Positions 18,850-27,019 of a stretch of DNA of 64,000 nucleotides are shown here, piece after piece. Each line of letters begins with the position of its first letter. Positions within the stretch are counted from its first letter, which is position 1. A program made the translations under genes and the position numbers. The DNA is from Salinicola sp. (lineage in GTDB: Bacteria > Pseudomonadota > Gammaproteobacteria > Pseudomonadales > Halomonadaceae), in NCBI GenBank assembly GCA_002695065.1, contig NZNW01000082.1:1-64000 (forward strand). Reading direction: 5' to 3'. The notes under the pieces are model-generated. The model was not told the origin of the DNA, ran no database searches, and saw only the letters and a list, made by a program, of their open reading frames with translations.

Positions 18850-20211
18850 ATGCCAAAGACCTACTTCGCCACTGCCGCGCTACTGCCCGACGGATGGCGA
18901 CACGACGTCCGGATCCGTGTCGATGATCGAGGATTCATCGACAACGTGACCGCCGATGCCACTGCAGACGAGGCGGAACGCCTCGGCGGACCCGTGCTGC
19001 CCGGCATGCCCAACCTCCACTCTCACGCCTTTCAGCGCGCCATGGCCGGTGTCGCCGAGATCGCCTCTGACAAGGCGGACAGTTTCTGGAGCTGGCGTAA
19101 CCACATGTATGGCCTGGTGGATCGCCTCACACCTGAAGACGTGGGCGTTATCGCCCGCGCACTCTACGTCGAGCTGCTCAGAGGGGGCTACACCCAAGTC
19201 GGCGAGTTCCACTATCTGCATCACGATCCGCAGGGCCACGCCTATGCCGACCCGGCGACGATGTCGCATGCCTTGCTGGAAGCGGCGGATGCCAGTGGAA
19301 TCGGCATGACCTTGCTGCCGGTACTCTACGCCCACAGCGATTTTGGCGGTCAACCACCCAGCAACGGCCAGCGGCGTTTCATCCACTCGCCGGAAACCTA
19401 CCTCGAATTACTGGCGCAGCTCACACCACGGTGCTCCGAGAACCCGCGTCTGTGCCTGGGCACGGCGCTGCACTCGCTCCGCGCGGTGACGCTCGAGGAG
19501 ATCGAAACGGTGCTTGCAGCCAATCCCGCCGGCCCGCGTCACATCCACATCTCCGAACAGGTGAAAGAGGTCGAGGCAAGCATCGCCTGGAGCGGCCAAC
19601 GTCCCGTCCAGTGGCTGCTGGACAACGTCGAGCTCGATTCAAGGTGGTGTCTGATTCATGCCACCCATCTCGACGACGCCGAAGTGCGGGGTATTGCCGC
19701 CAGCGGTGCCGTGGTCGGTCTCTGCCCCACCACCGAAGCCAACCTCGGCGACGGTGTCTTCCCCGCGGCGCGTTACGCTGAGCTAGACGGGCGCTGGGGC
19801 ATCGGCTCGGACAGTCACGTCTCGCGGAATGTGGTCGAGGAGCTGCGGTGGCTCGAATACGGTCAGCGTCTGATGACACAACGGAGGAACGTACTGCACG
19901 ACGTCGAGCGGAGAGGGGTAGGCGATTGGCTCTACCGACAGGCGGTGACCGGCGGCGCCCTCGCCTCGGGGCAGCCGATTGGAGAATTGGCGGTCGGCAA
20001 GCGCGCCGACTGGCTCGTGCTCGATGGGCAAGATCCCGATCTCGCCGCCAGCGACGACGCCTCACGCCTCGGGCGTTGGCTGTTCGGGGGGGCCCGCTCG
20101 CAGATTCGCGACGTCATGGTCGCCGGTCACTGGCAAATCCGTGATCGCCGGCATGCGCTGGATGACGTCAATCGACGCGAACTGGGTGCACTGCTCAAAA
20201 CACTCGCCTGA
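18850..20211 (+). CDS. hutF: Formimidoylglutamate deiminase
   Basis: A 453-residue amidohydrolase that converts N-formimino-L-glutamate to N-formyl-L-glutamate and ammonia, the step that distinguishes the five-step hut pathway. Motifs are PGMPNLHSHAFQRAMAG (metal His pair), HIHISEQ, LIHATHLD and IGSDSHVS. AGGGAC precedes the ATG. It is divergent from hutU across 258 bp holding two HutC-type sites, and it is followed after 57 bp by the YjiH-type carrier. Confidence 0.94.
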   Translation: MPKTYFATAALLPDGWRHDVRIRVDDRGFIDNVTADATADEAERLGGPVLPGMPNLHSHAFQRAMAGVAEIASDKADSFWSWRNHMYGLVDRLTPEDVGVIARALYVELLRGGYTQVGEFHYLHHDPQGHAYADPATMSHALLEAADASGIGMTLLPVLYAHSDFGGQPPSNGQRRFIHSPETYLELLAQLTPRCSENPRLCLGTALHSLRAVTLEEIETVLAANPAGPRHIHISEQVKEVEASIAWSGQRPVQWLLDNVELDSRWCLIHATHLDDAEVRGIAASGAVVGLCPTTEANLGDGVFPAARYAELDGRWGIGSDSHVSRNVVEELRWLEYGQRLMTQRRNVLHDVERRGVGDWLYRQAVTGGALASGQPIGELAVGKRADWLVLDGQDPDLAASDDASRLGRWLFGGARSQIRDVMVAGHWQIRDRRHALDDVNRRELGALLKTLA

Positions 20212-20268
20212 GGCCCCACGCAACGATACCCACGCTCGCCAATACAATAATCGACAACGGGAACGACG

Positions 20269-21585
20269 ATGGATACGACCGACAAGCCTTTCGAGCCCAC
20301 GCTGCGGACACGGGCAAAAATGATCATGCCGAGCGTACTCGGCATTCTCATCTTCTTCGTTCCGATATCGATCGCCGGTACCCGCACGATACTGCTCGAT
20401 CATCTGGTGACGGCCATTCGTCATGGGCTTGGCTCCAGCGTCAATTTACTCGCGCTGGCCGTTATCGTCGCCGGGGCCATCCATCCGCTCTACACCGGAC
20501 GCTGGCGCCAGAGCCGAACCGAAGCCGTTCTGACGCTCTTCAAGGTGATGGGTACGCTGGTCGCGGGCATGGCGATCAGCGGCATCGGCCCAGAGGCACT
20601 GTTCGCACCGGACATGCTGCCTTTTCTGTTCGATAAACTGGTGATCTCGGTGGGCTTGATCGTTCCCGTCGGCGCAGTCTTTCTGGCGTTGCTGATCAAC
20701 TACGGGCTCATGGAGAGCGTCGGCGTGCTATGTCAGCCGTTGATGCGTCCGCTATGGCGTACGCCGGGGCGATCGGCAATCGACGCGGTGGCGTCTTTCG
20801 TCGGCAGTTACTCGATCGGGCTACTGATTACCAACCGGGTGTACCGGGCCGGACGATATTCGGCACGCGAAGCGGCCATCATCGCCACGGGTTTCTCGAC
20901 CGTCTCGGCCACCTTCATGATCATCGTCGCCAGAACGCTCGACTTGATGGCGATCTGGAATCTCTACTTCTGGCTCACCCTACTGATCACGTTCATCGTT
21001 ACCGCCATCAGTGTACGGTTGCCGCCGCTGGCGCGGATGGATGATCGCGTGGCGGTCGCGGAGGCGAAGACATTTTCCGGCTCTCGTCTACGCCATGCCT
21101 GGGAAGAAGGCCTCAAGGCAGCGGACCGCGCGCCCCGACTCGGCGAAAGCGTCGTGACCAACCTGAAGGAAGGCCTGCTGATGACCATGAGTATTCTCCC
21201 GACCATTCTGTCGGTGGGCTTGCTCGGACTGCTGCTGGCCAAATACACGCCGGTGTTCGAATGGCTGGGCCTTCTGTTCTATCCGCTGATCGCGCTGTTC
21301 GGACTGGAGGAAGCGCGAGAGCTATCCCAGGCAGTGGCGTCCGGCATGGCGGAGATGTTTCTGCCCGCCCTGTTGATGGCGGATGCCTCGTTGCCGGCGC
21401 GTTTCGCTGCTGGGGTCGTGTCGGTATCGACGATCCTTTTCTTCTCCGCGTCCATTCCCTGCATCATGTCGACGCAGATCCCGCTGTCGGTGGGAAAAAT
21501 CCTGGTGATCTGGTTTCAGCGCACATTCCTGAGTGTGGCGCTTGCGGTTCCCGCCGGCTATCTCGTCGCTGCCTGGGTCAGTTGA
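20269..21585 (+). CDS. YjiH-type membrane protein (nucleoside-transporter Gate domain)
   Basis: A 438-residue integral membrane protein with about nine or ten hydrophobic helices. The glycine-rich GLLITNRVYRAGRYSAREAAIIATGFSTVSATFM segment (residues of about 185-220) and the second gate-like repeat near the C-terminus place it in the YjiH/Gate-domain group related to concentrative nucleoside carriers. The substrate is not known from sequence. Its position in the plus-strand hutF transcript, between hutF and the convergent hutC, suggests it moves histidine, urocanate or a related imidazole compound. I cannot tell import from export. Confidence 0.8.
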   Translation: MDTTDKPFEPTLRTRAKMIMPSVLGILIFFVPISIAGTRTILLDHLVTAIRHGLGSSVNLLALAVIVAGAIHPLYTGRWRQSRTEAVLTLFKVMGTLVAGMAISGIGPEALFAPDMLPFLFDKLVISVGLIVPVGAVFLALLINYGLMESVGVLCQPLMRPLWRTPGRSAIDAVASFVGSYSIGLLITNRVYRAGRYSAREAAIIATGFSTVSATFMIIVARTLDLMAIWNLYFWLTLLITFIVTAISVRLPPLARMDDRVAVAEAKTFSGSRLRHAWEEGLKAADRAPRLGESVVTNLKEGLLMTMSILPTILSVGLLGLLLAKYTPVFEWLGLLFYPLIALFGLEEARELSQAVASGMAEMFLPALLMADASLPARFAAGVVSVSTILFFSASIPCIMSTQIPLSVGKILVIWFQRTFLSVALAVPAGYLVAAWVS

Positions 21586-21609
21586 AACCGGGGCCACTGT
21601 CCAACCGGC

Positions 21610-22326
21610 TCAAGCCGTTGGTGCGTGCGCCATGGAACGCAGCTTGTAACGGTCACCGGGATGGATGAGATGCGCGTAGCTGATCAGGCGATCGCCGGAC
21701 CAGGTGCGCCGTCGAACGCTCAGACACGGCATGGCTTCTGCGACATCGAGTTGCAGGGCGATCTCGATGTCAGGGAGGATCGCCTCGACGATATGTTCCA
21801 TATCGCTGATAGGACAAGCCGCTACCAGTACCTCATTGGGCGTGTGGCGGTGGAAGTCAGCGTCCAGGTAGGCCGGCACCCAACGCGGGTTGACGTAACG
21901 ATTCTCCAACTGGATCGGCCGACCATTCTCGAGATGAATCAGGCGCGAGTGATAGAGCCTGGTGCCGACCTTGACCCCCATGCGCATGGCAATCTCGTCG
22001 TCAGCCACAACGCTCTCCAATGTCAGCACACGGCTGGCATATTCGTGACCGCGTCCCCGCACCTCGTCGGCGATGTTGTTGATCTCGACCAGTGGCGATT
22101 CGGAGCGGCGATCGGCGACGAAAGTGCCGATACCCGACTGGCGCCAGAGATACCCCTCCTGCACCAGGTCGCGGATCGCTTTATTGGCGGTCATGCGACT
22201 GACGCCGAATGTCTCCGCCAGCGCCTCCTCTGGCGGGATCTGGTGGTCCACGGGAAACTCACCGCTATGGATCCTGTCGAGCAGATACTGCTTGATAACT
22301 TTATAACGTGGAGGCTGGGGGCTCAC
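21610..22326 (-). CDS. hutC: Histidine utilisation repressor HutC
   Basis: A 238-residue GntR/HutC-family repressor. The winged helix occupies residues 1-75 (PPEEALAETFGVSRMTANKAI is the recognition region), followed by a UTRA effector domain with a LIHLENGRPIQLENRYVN strand pair typical of urocanate-responsive HutC. Three TGTATATACA-type palindromes occur in the island, at the hutU/hutF promoters and before the binding-protein gene. Its start overlaps the end of hutD by 4 bp. Confidence 0.93.
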   Translation of the reverse strand: MSPQPPRYKVIKQYLLDRIHSGEFPVDHQIPPEEALAETFGVSRMTANKAIRDLVQEGYLWRQSGIGTFVADRRSESPLVEINNIADEVRGRGHEYASRVLTLESVVADDEIAMRMGVKVGTRLYHSRLIHLENGRPIQLENRYVNPRWVPAYLDADFHRHTPNEVLVAACPISDMEHIVEAILPDIEIALQLDVAEAMPCLSVRRRTWSGDRLISYAHLIHPGDRYKLRSMAHAPTA

Positions 22327-22952
22327 TTACGCTCCTTTGATGATAGCTGTGCCGGGTAGATCGCGATCAGAAAACCGGCAACGGACGTGTCTGCCAGAAA
22401 CGTAGGCGCAGAGGCATCGAAGCATCGTTCGTTGCGCCTCGCGGGATGGCTTTTCAAAACCAGCGTATCGCCTGCCATCCAGGTACATCCGCCCTGACTC
22501 GGCTGCGTCGGGCAGGCGGCCAGTACGAACCAAGCCGCCTCACAACCTTTGGGGCAGACGACGTCATCCCAGTGGCACGGCTTCATGCTGCCATCCCATC
22601 GCGCTGGATCGAACATCAGGTTCAGCGCCAGGCTGGGGCCTTCTGGCAAGCGGCAGTCGACAGGTTCGCCTCCAGAGAAAACGACCGACTCAGCGAGCGA
22701 TAGCCCAACCTCGCGGTCACCGAAGGCCAGCGTGACGGGATGACGACCAAGCACGCCAAAGCAGCGCTGCCAACCGCTGAAAGAAGAGAACGGGCCGGCC
22801 CGGTCCAGATCGGCAATCGAAAGGCGCCAGCCGGGCTCGCTGGCACTGGCATCGCATGCCACTTCACGAGTCGTACCACCACCATTCTTCCAGCGCACCG
22901 CCTCCAGATTGCGCCATGGCAAGCAGTGAACGGTTTCCAGCGACAAGGTCAT
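22323..22952 (-). CDS. hutD: HutD/Ves family cupin protein
   Basis: A 209-residue bicupin of the HutD/Ves family. The motif WKNGGGTTREV near the N-terminus is diagnostic, followed by the RLSIADLDRAGPFSSF block. HutD is conserved in hut clusters and is thought to modulate pathway output, possibly by binding formylglutamate. A catalytic role is not established. I chose the ATG at 22952 because family members start just before the LPW...NGGG segment. In-frame ATGs at 22979 and 23000 are possible alternatives. It is cotranscribed with hutC. Confidence 0.88.
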   Translation of the reverse strand: MTLSLETVHCLPWRNLEAVRWKNGGGTTREVACDASASEPGWRLSIADLDRAGPFSSFSGWQRCFGVLGRHPVTLAFGDREVGLSLAESVVFSGGEPVDCRLPEGPSLALNLMFDPARWDGSMKPCHWDDVVCPKGCEAAWFVLAACPTQPSQGGCTWMAGDTLVLKSHPARRNERCFDASAPTFLADTSVAGFLIAIYPAQLSSKERK

Positions 22953-23034
22953 ACGCGTCTCGATCCGATAGTGGGTCATCTGTTTCAGCCGCGCTTGCAT
23001 GACACGGCTGACACGATGGTCGAAGCATTGAAAT

Positions 23035-23050
23035 TAATGTATATACATTA
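23035..23050. promoter_or_regulatory. HutC-type operator, strongest copy
   Basis: The perfect 16-bp palindrome TAATGTATATACATTA is centred in the 177-bp gap between hutD and the binding-protein gene. It can control the divergent hutDC transcript, the binding protein, or both. It is the longest perfect copy of the motif in the window. Confidence 0.8.
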
Positions 23051-23129
23051 TATAAACATTCGACGCGTGACCCCAGTCACTACCGTACCTTTTCAGACAA
23101 CAACATCAATAAACCAAAAAGGATGTCGC

Positions 23130-23996
23130 ATGTCCCCTTTCAAAAATCTACTGGTCGGTGGCGGTCTCCTCATCGCCGGCATGAGCATGAGTGCCGTGAG
23201 CGCGGCGAATCCCCCCATTACCATCGGTACCAACAACTGGGCCGAGAATATCGCCATTTCCCACATGTGGCAGCAACTGCTCGGTGAAAAGGGATTCGAT
23301 GTCTCGCTCAGCGAAGTCTCCAAGCCGATCCTGTTCGGCGGGCTGGCGGCGGGCGATATCGACATCTCGCTGGAAGTCTGGCTGCCGAGCGACAATTCGT
23401 TCGTCGAACCCTACAGCGATCGCATCGATCTCCACGGCACCTGGTACGACGATGCGCTCGACGCGCTAGTCGTGCCATCCTACGTCGACGATATCAATTC
23501 CGTTGCCGATCTCGAGCGTCATGCCGAGGATTTCGAGTATCAGGGCGAGCCGACGATCTTCGGCATCGAGCCCGGCTCGACCATCGCCGACGAGACCGAC
23601 GCTGCCATCGAACAGTATCGACTGCCATTCCGTCAGCTCAGCAGCAGCGAATCGGCGATGATGGCCCAGCTCAAGGAAGCCTATCGCGAGAAGCAGCCGG
23701 TTGCCGTCACCCTGTGGCAACCGCACTGGGCATTCGCCGAGTACGATCTGAAGATTCTCGACGATCCGAAGAAGACCTTCAGCGCCGGCGAGCAGATCAA
23801 GTGGGTATCGCACCACGGTTTCGGCGATGACAACCCCGGGCTCAAGGCGATGCTGGATGCCTGGCACATGACACCGGAACAGCTGTCCCAGTTGATGCTG
23901 GAAATCGAGAACACGGGCGACCCGGACAAGGGTGCGGCACAGTGGATCGCCGCCAACCGCGATCTCGTCGATGGCTGGCTCGCCGCCAGGCCATAA
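23130..23996 (+). CDS. Orphan glycine-betaine/histidine-type ABC substrate-binding protein (OpuAC domain)
   Basis: A 288-residue periplasmic binding protein with a signal peptide (residues 1-25, cleavage near VSA-AN). The OpuAC/ProX-type domain follows. Several Trp residues in the expected ligand-cage places (GTNNWAEN, LEVWLPS, VTLWQPHW) point to a cationic or quaternary-amine ligand. In other bacteria this type serves betaines, choline or, as HutX, histidine. No ATPase or permease gene is adjacent, and a perfect terminator follows, so it stands alone under a HutC-type site. I chose the ATG at 23130 (AAGGAT ribosome site). The frame is open upstream without coding character. Confidence 0.88.
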   Translation: MSPFKNLLVGGGLLIAGMSMSAVSAANPPITIGTNNWAENIAISHMWQQLLGEKGFDVSLSEVSKPILFGGLAAGDIDISLEVWLPSDNSFVEPYSDRIDLHGTWYDDALDALVVPSYVDDINSVADLERHAEDFEYQGEPTIFGIEPGSTIADETDAAIEQYRLPFRQLSSSESAMMAQLKEAYREKQPVAVTLWQPHWAFAEYDLKILDDPKKTFSAGEQIKWVSHHGFGDDNPGLKAMLDAWHMTPEQLSQLMLEIENTGDPDKGAAQWIAANRDLVDGWLAARP

Positions 23997-24017
23997 CCGC
24001 GTTCATCACCAGCGCGA

Positions 24018-24046
24018 AAAAATCCTGGCCATCAGCCAGGATTTTT
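24018..24046. terminator. Bidirectional Rho-independent terminator
   Basis: AAAAATCCTGGC (24018-24029) and GCCAGGATTTTT (24035-24046) form a perfect 12-bp stem with a 5-base loop, with T-runs on both strands. It separates the plus-strand binding-protein gene from the minus-strand small gene. Confidence 0.92.
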
Positions 24047-24068
24047 CATGCCGACAACTCGGCGATCG

Positions 24069-24275
24069 TCAGCAGCGCGTGCAGTGCTTCAGGGTTTCGG
24101 CCTCGTCGCTCTCGAGCCGCGGGGTGCGGCGCGGCGATGCCGGAGACCGGCGCAACGGATGCAGCAGCACATTCGAACGCAGCATCGTCGACAGCATGGC
24201 GCGAACCACGTGCGCGAGCACGTAGACAACCACGGCCATAACGATCAACGCCTTGATGCGCCCTGAAATCTTCAC
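24069..24275 (-). CDS. Small single-helix membrane protein
   Basis: A 68-residue product that I do not recognise. After a short basic start (KISGRIK) comes one hydrophobic helix (about residues 8-30, LIVMAVVVYVLAHVV), then an Arg-rich and Pro-rich tail with no motif known to me. The GTG at 24275 is favoured because AAGGAG lies 7 bases upstream, the strongest ribosome site in this stretch. Longer in-frame starts have no such site. The gene ends close to a shared terminator. It is probably a real small gene of unknown function. Confidence 0.6.
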   Translation of the reverse strand: MKISGRIKALIVMAVVVYVLAHVVRAMLSTMLRSNVLLHPLRRSPASPRRTPRLESDEAETLKHCTRC

Positions 24276-24433
24276 GCTGCTTCTCCTTGAATGGGGGGGT
24301 ATCGGGGGGAATGACACGGAGGATATAACCACACGACTGTGACGAAAAATTGAAGGCGTCGATAACCGGTATGCGAGTCATCGATGTCGGTGGTCTATGC
24401 TGAAGCCACAGTATCGGCCGAGAGGTACCTGGC

Positions 24434-24988
24434 TTGAGACCGTCGAAGACCGATTTTCCGCTGGACCAATGCCGCTGCCATCTGGAAACGGGGCCGATCG
24501 TGCTGGTCGGCTCCCACTGGCGGGGCGAACGCAATCTGATGGTGATGGGCTGGCACATGATGCTCGGCTTCGCGCCTGCACACTTCGGCTGCCTGATTAC
24601 CGCCGGCAACCACAGCCATCGTCTGGTGCGCGAAAGCCGCGAATGCACTATCAACGTGCCGACGCTGGAGATCGCCGACGCCGCGGTGGGGGTGGGCAAC
24701 AGCGATGGCGACCAACTCGACAAGTTCGATGCCTTCGGTCTGACACCGGAGGAGGGAGAGATCGTCTCGGCACCGCTGGTCGCCGAGTGTTACACCAGCT
24801 TCGAATGCCGTCTGGCCGACGACAGCCAGATCGACCGCCACGAGCTGTTCATCTGGGAGATCGTCAAGGCCCATGTCGACACTTCGATCGAGCTTCCCCG
24901 CACGCTCCACTACCGCGGCCATGGCCGCTTCATGGTCGCCGGCGACGAGGTCGACCGATCGAGGGACTTCCGGGTGCAGAATCTGTAG
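24434..24988 (+). CDS. Flavin reductase-like domain protein
   Basis: A 184-residue protein of the flavin-reductase-like split-barrel fold (flavoredoxin type) that binds FMN. Marks are PIVLVGSHW near the N-terminus, a GWHMMLGFAP segment, the NHSHRLVRESRECTINVP block, and FIWEIVKAHV. Members act as NAD(P)H:FMN reductases or as electron carriers. The partner is unknown. The start is a TTG with GAGAGG upstream. No ATG start gives the complete N-terminal strand. It converges with the HDAC-like gene 17 bases downstream. Confidence 0.82.
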   Translation: MRPSKTDFPLDQCRCHLETGPIVLVGSHWRGERNLMVMGWHMMLGFAPAHFGCLITAGNHSHRLVRESRECTINVPTLEIADAAVGVGNSDGDQLDKFDAFGLTPEEGEIVSAPLVAECYTSFECRLADDSQIDRHELFIWEIVKAHVDTSIELPRTLHYRGHGRFMVAGDEVDRSRDFRVQNL

Positions 24989-25004
24989 AAGCCATCGCGG
25001 GCAG

Positions 25005-26036
25005 CTATGTTTTCAACAGCCCCTCGAAGAAGCTCACCGCGTTGGCTTCGAGCCCTTCCAGGTAGTAACCGCCCTCCTGCACGATCAGCGTAGGCAGGTT
25101 CAAGCCCGCCACCGCGCGGCCGAGCTTGCCGAATCCCGGCGTGGAGACCGACACCCTGGCCTGGGGGTCCTTCTCGTGGATATCGAAGCCCAACGCCAGT
25201 ACCAGCGCATCCGGTTCGAACAGACGAATCGCCTGGCAGGCTTGTTCGAGACGCTCGAAGAACACCGCTTCGGGTGAGCCGTGGGGCATCGGTAGATTGA
25301 GGTTGTAACCCAGCCCCGCGCCGCGCCCGCGCTCGTTCTCGAAGCCGGTGACCGCCGGGTAGAAGTTGGTGGTGTCGCCATGGATCGAGATGTACATGAC
25401 GTCATCGCGCTCGTAGAAGATCTCCTGCACGCCCTGACCGTGATGCATGTCGGTGTCCAGCACGACGACGCGCGGATAGCGTGAGGTCAGATGCTGCGCG
25501 GCAATGGCGGCGTTGTTGAGAAAGCAAAAGCCCCCGGCGGAGTCGATGCCGGCGTGGTGCCCCGGCGGGCGCGACAGCGTATAGGCGAAGCGCTCGCCCG
25601 CCAGCAGCGCTTCGGCGCCGGCCGCCGCGCTCTGGGCCGCCCAGTAAGCCGCCTGCCAGGTGTGCTCCCCCACCGGGGCGCTGCCATCCGCCAGATAGCG
25701 CGCGGCTTCGGCGAGAATCCCGCGCAGCGCATTGGGCGAGCGCACAAAGATGCTGGAGATCACCTCTTCGCCCCAATCTTCGCCCCCGTTCTCGCTGACA
25801 TCGTGCCAGCGTCGATGGGCACCCTCGAGAAAGCGCAGGTAGGGCAGCGAGTGCACCGCGCGCAGCGGCGCGACGCCACGATCCGGAGGCGTCTGAATCT
25901 CGAAGCCGAGACGTCTGGCCGCCGTCAGCAGGTGCTCGGCGCGGTCGCGAACTTCCTGGGGTTGGCGCATCTTGCCGCGGGAAAAATAGGTCTGCGGCTG
26001 GTGCAGCAACTGGTCGTCGTGGAAGAAGGTCTTCAT
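25005..26036 (-). CDS. Acetylpolyamine amidohydrolase / HDAC-like deacetylase
   Basis: A 343-residue zinc-dependent deacetylase of the arginase/HDAC fold, close in layout to bacterial acetylpolyamine amidohydrolases. Visible marks are the His-His dyad in SRPPGHHAG, zinc ligands in LDTDMHHGQG and in GFDIHEKDP, and the loop EGGYYLEG. The likely substrates are acetylated polyamines or other small acylated amines. I chose the ATG at 26036 (AAGGA ribosome site). It lies at the end of a three-gene minus-strand group with a 2-hydroxyacid dehydrogenase and a class II aldolase-like gene. Confidence 0.88.
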   Translation of the reverse strand: MKTFFHDDQLLHQPQTYFSRGKMRQPQEVRDRAEHLLTAARRLGFEIQTPPDRGVAPLRAVHSLPYLRFLEGAHRRWHDVSENGGEDWGEEVISSIFVRSPNALRGILAEAARYLADGSAPVGEHTWQAAYWAAQSAAAGAEALLAGERFAYTLSRPPGHHAGIDSAGGFCFLNNAAIAAQHLTSRYPRVVVLDTDMHHGQGVQEIFYERDDVMYISIHGDTTNFYPAVTGFENERGRGAGLGYNLNLPMPHGSPEAVFFERLEQACQAIRLFEPDALVLALGFDIHEKDPQARVSVSTPGFGKLGRAVAGLNLPTLIVQEGGYYLEGLEANAVSFFEGLLKT

Positions 26037-26072
26037 CGATGTTGTCCTTGTCATCCGCAGTCCACCTGATCC

Positions 26073-27017
26073 TCAATAGCCCGCGTGGCGATCCACGACG
26101 CTTGCCGGCAGCTGGCCGTCATCCAGCCGCGCCATCGCTTCGGCGACCTCGTGGGCCACCTGGTTCGGCGTCGAATCGCAGGCGTCGTGGGGCGTAATCA
26201 CGATCCGCTGGTGATGCCAGAACGGGTGATCCTGCGGCAGCGGTTCGATCGCGAACACGTCCAGCGAGGCTGCCGAAAGCTGGCCGTTCTCCAGCGCCGC
26301 GAGCAGGTCGGCCTCGATGAGGTGCTCGCCGCGACCGACATGGACCAGCGCCGCCCCCGAAGGCAGCCGCGAGAACAGTTCGGCATTCAGGATACCGCGG
26401 GTTTCAGCGGTCAGTGGCAGCAGATTGATCAGGATGTCGCTGCGCGCCGCGAGCCGTTCGAGACCGTCGGTGCCGCTGAAGCCCTCGACGCCAGCCGGCA
26501 GATTGCGCCCGCTGCGGGAGTGGATCGCGACGTCATAATCCAGCGCCGTGAGCGCCCTCGCCACCGCGCCACCCATCTTGCCCGCCCCCAGCAGGCCGAT
26601 GCGGACATCGCCGGCATCGTGCTTGGGCAACCGCTGCCAGTGCCGCTGGCGCTGATTGGCCAGATAGTCGCCGAAGCGGCGGTGGTGCCACAGCACGTGC
26701 CAAGTCACGAAACCCGCCATCATCTGCGCCTGGGACTCGCCGGCAATGCGCATCAGCGGCACGTCCCCAGGCAGGCTCGCACTCGCCAGGATGCCGTTGA
26801 CGCCGGCCGCGATCGACGACACCAGGCGCAGGTTGGGATAGGGCCGAAAATCGTCGGCACCCGGGTCCCACGCCAGCGCCAGCGTCACCGCTTCTGGGTC
26901 GACGACCTCCTGCGGCAGCGCCAGCTGGATATGCGGCGCCGTGCGTTCGAAGGCAGCGATATAGTCGCGCATGATCTCCGGGGAGCCCAGCAGCACGCCT
27001 TGAATCGTCCGCGCCAT
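26073..27017 (-). CDS. D-2-hydroxyacid dehydrogenase, GhrA-like
   Basis: A 314-residue NAD(P)-dependent 2-hydroxyacid dehydrogenase of the glyoxylate/hydroxypyruvate reductase A group. The Rossmann motif is GLLGAGKMGGAVA, the catalytic Arg is in HVGRGEHL, Glu in FAIEPLP and His in ITPHDA. It starts 2 bases from the end of the aldolase-like gene, and both are probably translated together. A paralogue of the same subgroup lies at 55255-56181. Confidence 0.88.
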   Translation of the reverse strand: MARTIQGVLLGSPEIMRDYIAAFERTAPHIQLALPQEVVDPEAVTLALAWDPGADDFRPYPNLRLVSSIAAGVNGILASASLPGDVPLMRIAGESQAQMMAGFVTWHVLWHHRRFGDYLANQRQRHWQRLPKHDAGDVRIGLLGAGKMGGAVARALTALDYDVAIHSRSGRNLPAGVEGFSGTDGLERLAARSDILINLLPLTAETRGILNAELFSRLPSGAALVHVGRGEHLIEADLLAALENGQLSAASLDVFAIEPLPQDHPFWHHQRIVITPHDACDSTPNQVAHEVAEAMARLDDGQLPASVVDRHAGY

Positions 27018-27019
27018 GC

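Noticed and set aside
22740-23129. Upstream extension of the betaine-type binding protein
   Set aside because: It would lack a signal peptide and run through the HutC operator and hutD. The ATG at 23130 has a proper ribosome site and signal.
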